From Urbifossiella limnaea (lineage in GTDB: Bacteria; Planctomycetota; Planctomycetia; Gemmatales; Gemmataceae): a DNA stretch of 64,000 bases. A program made the translations under genes and the position numbers. Location of the stretch: assembly GCF_007747215.1 (NCBI RefSeq), contig NZ_CP036273.1, positions 6,122,322 to 6,186,321 of the forward strand. Reading direction: 5' to 3'. The notes below the pieces were generated by a model that was given only the letters and a program-made list of their open reading frames with translations, was not told the DNA's origin and did not search any database. Each line of letters starts with the position of its first letter. The stretch's first letter is position 1. Shown here piece by piece: positions 9,465-17,074 of the stretch.

Positions 9465-9865
9465 CCCGCCGCGGCTTCACCGTCGGCGAGGTGCTGCTGG
9501 CCCTCGCCCTCCTCGCCGCCGCGGGCGCGCTCGCGGTCACGGCCCTCACCAGTCTGCTGGCCGACCGGTCACGCCTGGACGCGCGGCTGGAGGCCACGGA
9601 GGCGGCGACGAACGCGCTCGAAGAAGCCCGCGCCCGGCCGTGGGACGAGCTGACGCCGGCGTGGGCCGCGGCCCGGCCGACGCCTCCGGCGCTGGCCCGC
9701 TGGCCCGGCGCGAAGCTGACGCTGAAAGTCGAGCCCGAGCCGGACCGGCCGCGGGTGAAGCGGGTGACGGCTGCGGTAACGTGGGACCGCCCGGAGATGG
9801 AGCCGTGGCCGCCGGTGTCGATGACGACTCTGCTGGCGGCGCGGACGACAGGAGGCAAGCCGTGA
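9461..9865 (+). CDS. Pseudopilin-like protein with type IV prepilin signal (GspI/H-like)
   Basis: A 134-residue protein with a class III (type IV prepilin) leader: MTRRG followed by FTVGEVLLALALLAAAGALAVTAL. The short basic leader, Gly before Phe and Glu at position +5 are what prepilin peptidase recognises. After the helix there is a region with LEEARARPWDEL, as in GspI/PilV minor pseudopilins. It starts inside the stop codon of the second gspF gene (ATGA), and its own stop overlaps the next start, so it is translationally coupled on both sides. Its role is probably as a minor pseudopilin capping or priming the pseudopilus. The exact subtype (GspH or GspI) cannot be fixed by eye. Confidence 0.85.
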   Translation: MTRRGFTVGEVLLALALLAAAGALAVTALTSLLADRSRLDARLEATEAATNALEEARARPWDELTPAWAAARPTPPALARWPGAKLTLKVEPEPDRPRVKRVTAAVTWDRPEMEPWPPVSMTTLLAARTTGGKP

Positions 9866-10350
9866 TGGGGCGCCGCACCGGCCGCCGCGCCGGTTTCACC
9901 TTGCTTGAGATGGTGGTGGTGATGTGGGGGATGGGGGTGGCGATGGCCGTCGGCGGGTTCGTGCTGGTGACGGCGTTCCGCGCCACCAAGCTCGGCGAGG
10001 CCGCCGACACGCGCACCGCCTACCGCGCCGAGTTGGGCCGCGTCTTCCGCGCCGACGTGGCCCGCGCCGAGGCCGCGCCGGAGATGCACAACGATCTGAG
10101 CGCCGGGGCCGACCGGCTGTTCCTGCGCCTGCCGGGCGGCGCGGTCGTGACCTACGAGTGGACCGACGAGGGGTTGTTCCGCGCGGAGGGGCAGTCGCGG
10201 ATGCCGCTACCGTTGGGGTCGGCGCAGGAGCGGGTCGAGTTCCCGCGGCCGGCGAACGGCGTGGCGACGCTGCGGCTGGTCCAGACGATCCCGGGCGGCG
10301 TGGTGCGGACGGCCGAGGTGTCGGCGGCGCTCGGGGGGGACGCACGATGA
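9865..10350 (+). CDS. Pseudopilin-like protein (GspJ/PilW-like)
   Basis: A 161-residue protein with a prepilin-type N-terminus: basic MGRRTGRRAG then FTLLEMVVVMWGMGVAMAVGGFVLV, with Glu at +5 of the mature helix. The globular part includes RFFLRLPGGAVVTYEW-like strands (LFLRLPGGAVVTYEWTDEGLFR) resembling GspJ/PilW minor pseudopilins. The ATG at 9865 shares its A with the preceding stop codon (TGATG); a GTG one codon upstream is an alternative. The stop at 10348-10350 overlaps the next gene's ATG. It is probably part of the pseudopilus tip complex with its two neighbours. No prepilin peptidase gene is in the window. Confidence 0.83.
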   Translation: MGRRTGRRAGFTLLEMVVVMWGMGVAMAVGGFVLVTAFRATKLGEAADTRTAYRAELGRVFRADVARAEAAPEMHNDLSAGADRLFLRLPGGAVVTYEWTDEGLFRAEGQSRMPLPLGSAQERVEFPRPANGVATLRLVQTIPGGVVRTAEVSAALGGDAR

Positions 10351-10754
10351 CGGGCGTGAGAGGCCGCCGGGCGGTGGCGTCGGTGTGGGCGCTAGCGGTG
10401 GTGGCGGTGGTATCCGCACTGACTCTGGCGGCGACGGCCCGGTTGGTGGCGTCGCGGAAGCACGCCGACGCGCACCGCAACCGGCTCCAGACCGAGTGGC
10501 TGGCGCGGGCCGGGTACGAACTGGCCGTGGACCGGTTGCTGACCGCCGAGGGCTACACGGGCGAGAAGGCGACGCCGCTGCCGTGGGGCGAGGTGACGGT
10601 GGCGGTGCAGCCGGACGCGGGCGCGAAGGGCGTGTACCGGGTGGTGGTGGAGGCTCGCTACCCGGCGGGGGAGCGGGCGGTGGTGTCGCGGCTGGAGCGT
10701 AGCGTGCGTCGCACCCACGACCCCGACGGCGTGCGGGTAGCGCCGGTGCGTTGA
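10347..10754 (+). CDS. Small GspK/minor-pseudopilin-like membrane protein
   Basis: A 135-residue protein starting at the ATG overlapping the previous stop (ATGA). The N-terminus MTGVRGRRAVASVWALAVVAVVSALTLAATARLV is a basic tail plus a long hydrophobic helix without the Glu at +5. This recalls GspK and PilX-like minor pseudopilins, which lack that residue. Next comes HRNRLQTEWLARAGYELAVDRLL, matching the region after the helix in GspK (QAxxLAxAGxExA). It is far shorter than true GspK (about 330), so the large globular domain is missing. It ends 4 bp before a convergent gene. Confidence 0.72.
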   Translation: MTGVRGRRAVASVWALAVVAVVSALTLAATARLVASRKHADAHRNRLQTEWLARAGYELAVDRLLTAEGYTGEKATPLPWGEVTVAVQPDAGAKGVYRVVVEARYPAGERAVVSRLERSVRRTHDPDGVRVAPVR

Positions 10755-10758
10755 CCTG

Positions 10759-11634
10759 CTACTTTCCCGCTAGCGACGCCCGCCACTTCTCGTACTCGGC
10801 CACGACCGCCGCCCGCGAACAGCGCTCGCGGTACACCACCCGGGCGCGGAAGCCGTACTCGGTCATCACGTCGTACTTCGGCACCAGCAGCTGGAAGTCC
10901 CACGCCGGGTTCGAGGTGTCGGCCTCCTTGTTGAACCCGCCGCCGCTCGGCGAGTGCGCGAAGCGGATGCCGGCGGTGCGGTCGAACATCACCATCAGGA
11001 CGTGGCCGCGGAACAGCCCGTAGAAGAACGGTTCCCGGAACCGCAGCGGCGATAGGCTCTTGTACAGGCAGTCGCGGTGCCCGTCGGCGAACGTGGCGTC
11101 GAAGGCGTCGGCGGCGTGGCGGACGGTGCTGAGCGCGTTGTGCGCCGGCGTGCAGTGCTGCGCCCACCCGGTCGGGCTGCGGAAGTACAAGCTCTTGTCG
11201 TCCGGGGCGTTGATGTAGGAGGCCCAAAACAGGCCGATGTAGCCGCGGCGGAAGACGTGCTGGTGCGCCTTGCACCGGAACGTGATGTCGATGGCGTCGG
11301 GCTCGACGAAGGTGAACCGCGTCCAGCTCTCGAGGTGGAACGTGGGGGTGGGCGGCTGGTGCAGTTCGGCGGCGCGGTCGGAGAGGCGGCGGAGCCGCAT
11401 CGGGGCGTTGCGCGGCTCGAAGAACAGCGTGTTCTGGTCGGGCGGGTCGAGGGTCTGCCCGTCGAAGATGTGTTCGAGGTTGAACCCGGCGACGGCGGGG
11501 ACGAACAGGTTGGTGGGCTCGGTGCGGTGGGTGAGGGACCAGAGGCCGTTGTACCCGGCCCGGTGCTCGCCCGCCGCGGCGTTGTCGCCGACGACGGCGG
11601 TCAGGTCGCCGACGGTGAACCGCTCGCTCGCCAT
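10759..11634 (-). CDS. Conserved hypothetical protein
   Basis: A 291-residue protein of unknown function. The start at 11634 (MASERFTVGDLTAVVGDN) was preferred to the in-frame ATG 36 bp upstream, whose extra residues (MWAPGGPATLRR) look non-coding. There is no signal peptide or membrane helix. The sequence is rich in aromatic residues and predicted strands (SLTHRTEPTNLFVPAVAGFNLEHIFDG, FHLESWTRFTFVEPDAIDITFRCKAHQ), suggesting a beta-sandwich or sugar-binding-like fold; this is a guess from composition. It converges on the secretion operon with a 4-bp gap and is downstream of hemF on the same strand. I do not recognise the family. Confidence 0.72.
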   Translation of the reverse strand: MASERFTVGDLTAVVGDNAAAGEHRAGYNGLWSLTHRTEPTNLFVPAVAGFNLEHIFDGQTLDPPDQNTLFFEPRNAPMRLRRLSDRAAELHQPPTPTFHLESWTRFTFVEPDAIDITFRCKAHQHVFRRGYIGLFWASYINAPDDKSLYFRSPTGWAQHCTPAHNALSTVRHAADAFDATFADGHRDCLYKSLSPLRFREPFFYGLFRGHVLMVMFDRTAGIRFAHSPSGGGFNKEADTSNPAWDFQLLVPKYDVMTEYGFRARVVYRERCSRAAVVAEYEKWRASLAGK

Positions 11635-11689
11635 GCGCCGGAGTGTAGCGGGTCCGCCGGGTGCCCACAAACAGATTCCCGACGCCCGC

Positions 11690-12568
11690 TCAGCCCGCCG
11701 CCCAGTCGTGCGGCTTCAGCCACTCCTCGGTCAGCGCCGCCTCGCGGGAGCCCGGCGCGGGGCGGTAGTCGTACACGTACCGCACCACCGGCGGCAGGCT
11801 CATCAGGATGCTCTCCGTCCGGCCGTCCGTCTTCAGGCCGAAGACCGTGCCGCGGTCGTACACCAGGTTGAACTCCACGTACCGCCCACGCCGGTACTCC
11901 TGGAACGCCCGCTCGTCCGCCGTCCACGCCGCCCCCTTGCGGCGCTCGACGATCGGCACGTACGACGCCACGAAAGTGTCGGCCGCGTCGCGCACGAACG
12001 CCCACGACTCGGGCGTCGCCGGCATGTAGTCGAAGAAGATGCCGCCGACGCCGCGCGGCTCGTTGCGGTGCTTGAGGAAGAAGTAGTCGTCGCACTCGCG
12101 CTTCATCGCCGCGTAGTCGGCCGCGCCGGGGTGGCGGTCGCACGCGGCCTTCCACGTGCGGTGGAAGTGGACCACGTCCTCACGCACCGGGTAGTACGGC
12201 GTCAGGTCGGCGCCGCCGCCGAACCACGCCTTCGACCCGTGCGTCAAGTAGCGGAAGTTCGCGTGAACTGTCGGCACGTGCGGGCTGCGCGGGTGGAGTA
12301 CCAGCGACACGCCGGTGGCCGTGAACGTGAGGCCGTCGCCGGGCATCTGCCTGGAGAACTCGGGGGTCAACTCGCCGAACACCTCTGAGAAGTTGACGCC
12401 ACCCTTCTCGATGACACCCGCGTCGGCGAGGACGCGGGTGCGGCCGCCGCCGCCGCCGGGGCGCTGCCACGTGTCCTCGCGAAACGTGCCGCCACCGTCG
12501 ACACGCTCGAGTGCGGCGCAAATGCGGTCCTGGAGCCCGCGGAAGAAGGTGACGGCCTCGGTGTGCAT
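11690..12568 (-). CDS. hemF: Oxygen-dependent coproporphyrinogen III oxidase
   Basis: HemF (292 residues, the usual length being about 300) decarboxylates coproporphyrinogen III to protoporphyrinogen IX using O2, in cytoplasmic heme synthesis. Hallmarks are the glycine-rich GGGGGRTRVLADAGVIEKGGVNFSEVFGEL (residues about 38-67), the HANFRYLTHGSKAWFGGGADLTPYY segment (about 100-128), a DYFFLKHRNEPRGVGGIFFDY region and the C-terminal YVEFNLVYDRGTVFGLKTDGRTESILMSLPP. The ATG at 12568 starts at the family's N-terminus. It lies 54 bp downstream of the acyltransferase operon on the same strand, with a weak hairpin between them, so it could be read through or have its own promoter. Use of O2 fits an aerobic organism. 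Confidence 0.95.
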   Translation of the reverse strand: MHTEAVTFFRGLQDRICAALERVDGGGTFREDTWQRPGGGGGRTRVLADAGVIEKGGVNFSEVFGELTPEFSRQMPGDGLTFTATGVSLVLHPRSPHVPTVHANFRYLTHGSKAWFGGGADLTPYYPVREDVVHFHRTWKAACDRHPGAADYAAMKRECDDYFFLKHRNEPRGVGGIFFDYMPATPESWAFVRDAADTFVASYVPIVERRKGAAWTADERAFQEYRRGRYVEFNLVYDRGTVFGLKTDGRTESILMSLPPVVRYVYDYRPAPGSREAALTEEWLKPHDWAAG

Positions 12569-12583
12569 GCGGCCCCCAGCGTG

Positions 12584-12606
12584 AAACGGGACAACGGGGT
12601 CCGTTT
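12584..12606. terminator. Weak hairpin between SGNH-1 and hemF
   Basis: AAACGGGAC (12584-12592) pairs with GTCCGTTT (12599-12606) apart from one bulged base, around a short loop. On the minus strand it lies just after the SGNH-1 stop and before hemF. It could be a partial terminator or simply a chance palindrome. Confidence 0.35.
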
Positions 12607-12622
12607 TACGACGTTGCGGGCC

Positions 12623-13684
12623 TCAAGGCCGCACCGCCGCGCCGAGTTGCCGGCTGAACCGCTCCGCGGCCGGCCGCAGCGGGTGGTGACCGTCGGCGAA
12701 ATCGGCCTCCGCGTAGTCGCCGTCCGGCTCGATCAGCGGCACGCCGACGCCGGCCAGGAACGCCCGCGCCGCCGGCTCCGCGCCCGCCGCCAGCGCGCGG
12801 AACGACGGCCCCTCGGGCGTGCGGAACAGCACCACGCGAACACCGCGCGCCCGGCACCGCTCCAGCAGGTCGCGGAACACGCGGTCGGACGCCGCGCCGA
12901 TCCTGTAGTCGGACAGCAGCCAGGCGTATTGGTCGCGTACGCGCCGGATCGATTGCTCGCGGTCCGGCTCGGAAATCGACTCGTGCGGGTGCGGGGAGAA
13001 GCCGTAGGGGTCGAGCATGTCCCACTGGTGCGTCAGCCGGTCGCGCCACGGCAGCCAGTCGGGCCGGGCGTGGTTCATCAGCACCAGCCGCAGCGAGTGC
13101 CACGAGTTCGCGCGCGCCGCGGCCCAGCGGCGGTGCAGCAGAGCGGCGTCGGCGGTGAACGGTTCGAGGCGGCGCACGTCGGCCAACGACAGGCGGGCCG
13201 TCATGCCCTTCAGTTGCTCCTCGGCGGGCCCGTCGTGGGCGAACGCGGCGGGGAAGAACTCCACGAGCAGCACGTCGGGGACGATCCCCTCCGCGGCGAG
13301 ACGCTCGACGGTGAGGTGAATGCGGAGCGGACCGGCGGCGGACTGGCCGAAGTTGTAGGCGAGCGCGTCGCGGAGGCCCATCGCCGCGGGGCTGACGCCC
13401 ATCTGCGTCCGCGAGCTGCCGACGGCGAGTACGAGCGGCCGGCCGGGGTGGGCGGCACGCAGGGCACGGAGTTGGCGGAGGCGGTGGCCGTACTCGGGGT
13501 CGCGCCATTCGGGCTTCACCGTCTCGACGGCGCCGGCGAGGCCGATCACGGCAACGACGAACATGACGGCGCCGGAGTAAAGCGCGGCGCGGGCGCGGCT
13601 GTGGGGCCGGCTTCTTACCGGCCGTGCATGGAGGCCGGTTGGAAACCGGCCCCACGCGAGCGGCCGCACCAGTTGCGGCGTCAC
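12623..13684 (-). CDS. SGNH-type acyltransferase/hydrolase-like protein 1
   Basis: A 353-residue membrane-anchored SGNH-like protein, last of four paralogs behind an MBOAT gene. It has one N-terminal membrane helix (AALYSGAVMFVVAVIGLAGAVETV), then the conserved DPEYGHRLRQLRALRAAHPGRPLVLAVGSSRT, where the Ser near residue 88 is the presumed nucleophile, followed by YNFGQSAAGPLRIHL (Asn/Gly blocks) and a C-terminal ADFADGHHPLRP with the Asp-x-x-His dyad. The GTG start overlaps the stop of SGNH-2 (GTGA), like the coupled starts of its neighbours. Residues about 10-28, before the helix, are encoded by a hairpin repeat (13601-13655); if the GTG is wrong, the next start is ATG at 13564. By analogy with AlgJ/AlgX it may transfer acyl groups to an exported polymer. 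Confidence 0.83.
   Translation of the reverse strand: MTPQLVRPLAWGRFPTGLHARPVRSRPHSRARAALYSGAVMFVVAVIGLAGAVETVKPEWRDPEYGHRLRQLRALRAAHPGRPLVLAVGSSRTQMGVSPAAMGLRDALAYNFGQSAAGPLRIHLTVERLAAEGIVPDVLLVEFFPAAFAHDGPAEEQLKGMTARLSLADVRRLEPFTADAALLHRRWAAARANSWHSLRLVLMNHARPDWLPWRDRLTHQWDMLDPYGFSPHPHESISEPDREQSIRRVRDQYAWLLSDYRIGAASDRVFRDLLERCRARGVRVVLFRTPEGPSFRALAAGAEPAARAFLAGVGVPLIEPDGDYAEADFADGHHPLRPAAERFSRQLGAAVRP
13601..13655. repeat. Hairpin repeat inside the 5' end of SGNH-1
   Basis: GTGGGGCCGG (13601-13610) pairs with CCGGCCCCAC (13646-13655). Inside it ACCGGCC (13617-13623) pairs with GGCCGGT (13633-13639). The two-stem structure is 55 bp long and lies entirely in the predicted N-terminal cytoplasmic tail of SGNH-1. 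It looks like an inserted intergenic-type repeat that has become coding. Confidence 0.65.
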
Positions 13685-14805
13685 TTCCGCTCCCCCGCCA
13701 GCAGGGCGGCGGCGACCGGGCCGAACTTCCGCGTGAACTCGCCGGCCCCGTGCTTCGACAGGTGGAAGCCGTCCACCAGCAGATCGTCCGGCATCCAGGT
13801 CCGCGCGTCGATCAGCGGCAGGTCCAACTCGCGGCGCAGCGTCGCCAAGTACTCCTGCGCCCGCCGCTCGGCGTCGGCCGGCATCCAGCCGCGGAACTCC
13901 GTCGCCTCCGGGAAGTACGCCAGGGCCACCTTCGAGCCCTTCGCCCGCGCCAGTGCCACCGACTCGCGTAGCGCCCGGTCGGCGAGCGGGTGGACCGAAT
14001 ACCCCTCGAACTGGCCGCGGTAGATCGGCTCGCAGTGGGCCAGCCGCTTCACGCGTTCGTCGGGCCGCGGCGGGTGTTCGTCGAGGCCCGGCAGCCAGCC
14101 CCAGCCGTCGAGGTTCCCCCACGCCAGGTCCATCCGCCGGTCCCACGGCTGCCACCGCGGGGCGATCTGGGCGAGCAGCCGGTGTCGCGTTTCGTACAGC
14201 GGGAAGAAGCGGTCGCGCCGCATCTTCGCTTCCGTTTCTTCCGGCTTCGGGAAGTAGGCCTGCACGAGCGGCTCGTCGGCCGGGAACAGGCGGGCGTGGT
14301 CGATGCGGTCGGGCTCGTGGAACGGGCCGTCCTCGCGGAGGAACGGCGGCCAGAACTCCAGCACCACCACGTCGGGGCGGAAGCCGTCGGCGTAGGCGCG
14401 GCGCAGCGCCAGTAGCTCGATGACCGGCCCGCCGCCGACGAGGCCCATGTTGAACAGCAGCGGGTCGTCGGCGCCGCCGGGGCGCGACTGTTCCCACGCG
14501 GCAGGGCTCAGGCCCATGCACGTCCGCGAGCTGCCGACCACGAGCACGAGCGGCCGACCGGGGTGCTCGGCGAGCCGGGCACGGAGCGCCGAGGCGCGGC
14601 GGCCGTACTCCGGGTCGCGCAGTTGCGGGAACGCCGTCTCCATCAGCACTAGCGCGGCCGCGTGGATCACCAGCACGCCGACGACGCCGACGAGCAGCGC
14701 CGACGCCGCGGACCGGCGGCGGCGGAACACCGACTCGGCGCGCCGCGGCCGGGGTGGCGCCAGCGCCGGCAGGCGGAACAGCTTCAGCAGCGTGGTGCGC
14801 GTCAT
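13681..14805 (-). CDS. SGNH-type acyltransferase/hydrolase-like protein 2
   Basis: A 374-residue paralog of its neighbours. A basic tail (PPRPRRAESVFRRRR) precedes one membrane helix (SAASALLVGVVGVLVIHAAALVLM). Then come QLRDPEYGRRASALRARLAEHPGRPLVLVVGSSRT (Ser near residue 90), FNMGLVGGGPVIELLALRRAY and the C-terminal LIDARTWMPDDLLVDGFHLSKHG, where DGFH supplies the Asp and His. LIDARTW is shared with SGNH-3 and SGNH-4. The ATG at 14805 overlaps the stop of SGNH-3 (ATGA). The family resembles the periplasmic domain of AlgJ/AlgX and other MBOAT partners; hydrolase activity is an alternative. Specificity unknown. Confidence 0.85.
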   Translation of the reverse strand: MTRTTLLKLFRLPALAPPRPRRAESVFRRRRSAASALLVGVVGVLVIHAAALVLMETAFPQLRDPEYGRRASALRARLAEHPGRPLVLVVGSSRTCMGLSPAAWEQSRPGGADDPLLFNMGLVGGGPVIELLALRRAYADGFRPDVVVLEFWPPFLREDGPFHEPDRIDHARLFPADEPLVQAYFPKPEETEAKMRRDRFFPLYETRHRLLAQIAPRWQPWDRRMDLAWGNLDGWGWLPGLDEHPPRPDERVKRLAHCEPIYRGQFEGYSVHPLADRALRESVALARAKGSKVALAYFPEATEFRGWMPADAERRAQEYLATLRRELDLPLIDARTWMPDDLLVDGFHLSKHGAGEFTRKFGPVAAALLAGERK

Positions 14806-15953
14806 CGGGCGCCCCCGAGCCACGGGGCGAGGGCGTCGCGGGCCAGCACGTCGGTGAACCGGTCGGCGCCGCGGCCGGTCAGGTGGTGGCCGTCCATCGT
14901 TTCCTCGACCGTCACCCACCGCCGGGCGTCGATCAGCGGCGCGCCGAACTCGGCCGACAGGTTCGCCAGCAGCGTGTCGAGTTGCCTCAGCCCCTCGGCG
15001 TCGTACCACGTCTCCCAGCCGCCGCACTCGGGCATCAGCGCCAGCGCCGGGCGGATGCCGCGGGCGCGGCACTGCTCCAGCGTGTCGCGGACGGCGCTCG
15101 CGCCGCAGCCGGTGGGGCGGTAGCCGGGGAAGTACGCGGCGTACTGGAGGTGCGTCAGGCGGGTGAGCGCGGCTCGATCCTTCGGCGTACAGACGTCCGG
15201 CGGGCGACAGAACCCGAAGGCGTCGGGCTCGTGGCCGCCGTTGAGCCGGCGGTTGTCCATCAGCATCCACGGGGCGTAGCGGTCGAGCAGCAGGAAGCGC
15301 TGCTCGTAGACGGACGCGAGGAGCCCGCGCGGGCCGTGCGTCGGCGGCGCGTCCGCGGGGAAGCCCATGCCGCGCACGACGGGGAGTTCCGCGGGCCGGA
15401 GCCGCGTCGGCAGCAGCCAGCGCGCCTCGGGCGTGACCGCGTGCTGGCCCGCGAGAAACACCGGGTGTACCTCGATGAGCGCGAAGTCGGCCCGCACGCC
15501 GGCGTCGGCGAGGCGGCGGAGGTAGACGGCGTTCGTGACCGGGCCGGCGCCGGCCTGGCCGAAGTTGAACACGCTCACGGGCCGGCCGAGGTGCTGCGTC
15601 AGGGCGTCGGTGGCACGGCGAGCGTTGACGGCGTTCAGCGTGCGTGAGCTGCCGACGAGTAAGACCGTCGTGGGGCGGTCGGCGGCGGCGAAGAATGCGG
15701 GGTGCGTGCGGAGCAGCGCGAGCTTGTCGAAGTAGAGCGGGTCGCGGAGCGGCGACACTTCCGTGTTTACGGCAACGCCGAGGGCTACCTGCGCGGCCAG
15801 GGCGACGACGGCGCCGGTGACGACGGCGACGGCGGCCCGGCGGGCGCGGTCGCGGCGGCCCGGCCGGGCGGGCACGACGACGACCGCCACCCGGCCGACG
15901 CGCGGCCGCGGCGCGGTCGTCTTAAGGCGGCGAAGGATCGTGGTAGGCGTCAT
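14802..15953 (-). CDS. SGNH-type acyltransferase/hydrolase-like protein 3
   Basis: A 383-residue paralog. After a long basic tail, a membrane helix (AAVAVVTGAVVALAAQVALGVAV) leads to PLRDPLYFDKLALLRTHPAFFAAADRPTTVLLVGSSRT (Ser near residue 100). FNFGQAGAGPVTNAVYLRRL and LIEVHPVFLAGQ follow, and the protein ends with LIDARRWVTVEETMDGHHLTGRGADRF containing the DGHH dyad. The ATG at 15953 overlaps the stop of SGNH-4 (ATGA). The helix-anchored C-terminal domain should be periplasmic, where it could receive acyl groups moved across the membrane by the MBOAT protein. Same family and caveats as its neighbours, from which it is clearly diverged. Confidence 0.85.
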   Translation of the reverse strand: MTPTTILRRLKTTAPRPRVGRVAVVVVPARPGRRDRARRAAVAVVTGAVVALAAQVALGVAVNTEVSPLRDPLYFDKLALLRTHPAFFAAADRPTTVLLVGSSRTLNAVNARRATDALTQHLGRPVSVFNFGQAGAGPVTNAVYLRRLADAGVRADFALIEVHPVFLAGQHAVTPEARWLLPTRLRPAELPVVRGMGFPADAPPTHGPRGLLASVYEQRFLLLDRYAPWMLMDNRRLNGGHEPDAFGFCRPPDVCTPKDRAALTRLTHLQYAAYFPGYRPTGCGASAVRDTLEQCRARGIRPALALMPECGGWETWYDAEGLRQLDTLLANLSAEFGAPLIDARRWVTVEETMDGHHLTGRGADRFTDVLARDALAPWLGGAR

Positions 15954-17065
15954 CGGGATTCGTTCCGCCCGCGGAAGAACGGCAGCACCGCCTCGCGTAC
16001 GAGCCGGTCGGAGAACGCCTCCGCGCCGGGCCGCAGCATGTGGTGGCCGTCGGTGAACGCCGCCGCCGACAGCCAGGTCCGGGCGTCGATCAGCGGCGCG
16101 CCGTACTCGGCTTCCAACGCCGCGAGGAAGGCGTACAGCCGCTCCGTCGTCGCCGGCGGGTAGAGGGCGCGGAAGCCTTCGGACTCGGGCATCAGCACCA
16201 GCCGCACGGGCAGCTTCTGCTCGCGGCACAGTGCCAGCAGGTCGGCCAGCGCCCGCGCCCCGCCGCCGGTCGGGTGCATGTCGGCGAGAATCGCGCCGTA
16301 CTCGCCGGCCGCGCGCTTCAGGCCTTCTTCCTGCTTCTCGGGCGTCAGGTCGGTGACCACCGGCGTCGACCACCCGGCTGGGTCTTCGGTGCGGCTCCAG
16401 TCGTAGCGGAGGTGCCACGGCAGGGCGCTCGGGTGGACGCGGCCCATGATCGGGAAGCGGAGCTGGTGCCACGGCAGCGTCACGGAACGCCGCCAGTCGC
16501 GCCGCGTCTTCTCGGCGGGAAAGCCGTAGCCGACCGCGGGTTCGACTTCGCCGTGCTTCAACCGGTCGCCGAACAGGAATCGCGCCTCCAGCGGCCCGTC
16601 GTCGAGCGCGGCGATGCTCGGCGGGAGCACCTCGACCAGTAGCAGGTCGGGCCGCAGGCCGGCGTCGAGCAGCCGGCGGAGGTACGTCAGGTGCGTGACC
16701 GGGCCGGACGCGGGGATGCCGTAGTTGAAGGCCATCGCGTCGCCGCCGAGCTCGGCGGCCAGCTGCTCGCGGATGCGGGCCGAATAGAAGCCGTAGCCGG
16801 TGCGCGAGGTGCCGAGCATGACGACGCTCGGCGCCCCGGGGTGCGCCGCGAACTGCTTCCGCAGGCGGACTTCCTTGTCGGCGTAGCCGGGGTCGCGGAC
16901 GAACAGCGACAGCTCCGCGGCGACGCCGAGGCCGAGTTGCAGCAGCACCGCGAGCGCGGCGCCCACGCCGACGGCGACCGCGGCGCGCCGGCGGCGCGGC
17001 ACGCGCCGCCGCGGCGGGGGCGCGAGCCGGGGTAGGAGAGCGGCGAATCGGGGGGTGAGCTTCAA
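15950..17065 (-). CDS. SGNH-type acyltransferase/hydrolase-like protein 4
   Basis: A 371-residue paralog, the first SGNH gene after the MBOAT gene (9-bp gap). It has a basic N-terminus (RLAPPPRRRVPRRRR), a membrane helix (AAVAVGVGAALAVLLQLGLGVAAEL), FVRDPGYADKEVRLRKQFAAHPGAPSVVMLGTSRT (Ser near residue 84), FNYGIPASGPVTHLTYLRRLLDAGLRPDLLLVEVLPP and a C-terminal LIDARTWLSAAAFTDGHHMLRPGA with the catalytic-type DGHH. Its stop overlaps the next start. The position directly after the MBOAT gene makes it the best candidate for the primary partner. Confidence 0.86.
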   Translation of the reverse strand: MKLTPRFAALLPRLAPPPRRRVPRRRRAAVAVGVGAALAVLLQLGLGVAAELSLFVRDPGYADKEVRLRKQFAAHPGAPSVVMLGTSRTGYGFYSARIREQLAAELGGDAMAFNYGIPASGPVTHLTYLRRLLDAGLRPDLLLVEVLPPSIAALDDGPLEARFLFGDRLKHGEVEPAVGYGFPAEKTRRDWRRSVTLPWHQLRFPIMGRVHPSALPWHLRYDWSRTEDPAGWSTPVVTDLTPEKQEEGLKRAAGEYGAILADMHPTGGGARALADLLALCREQKLPVRLVLMPESEGFRALYPPATTERLYAFLAALEAEYGAPLIDARTWLSAAAFTDGHHMLRPGAEAFSDRLVREAVLPFFRGRNESR

Positions 17066-17074
17066 GGGCCGGGT

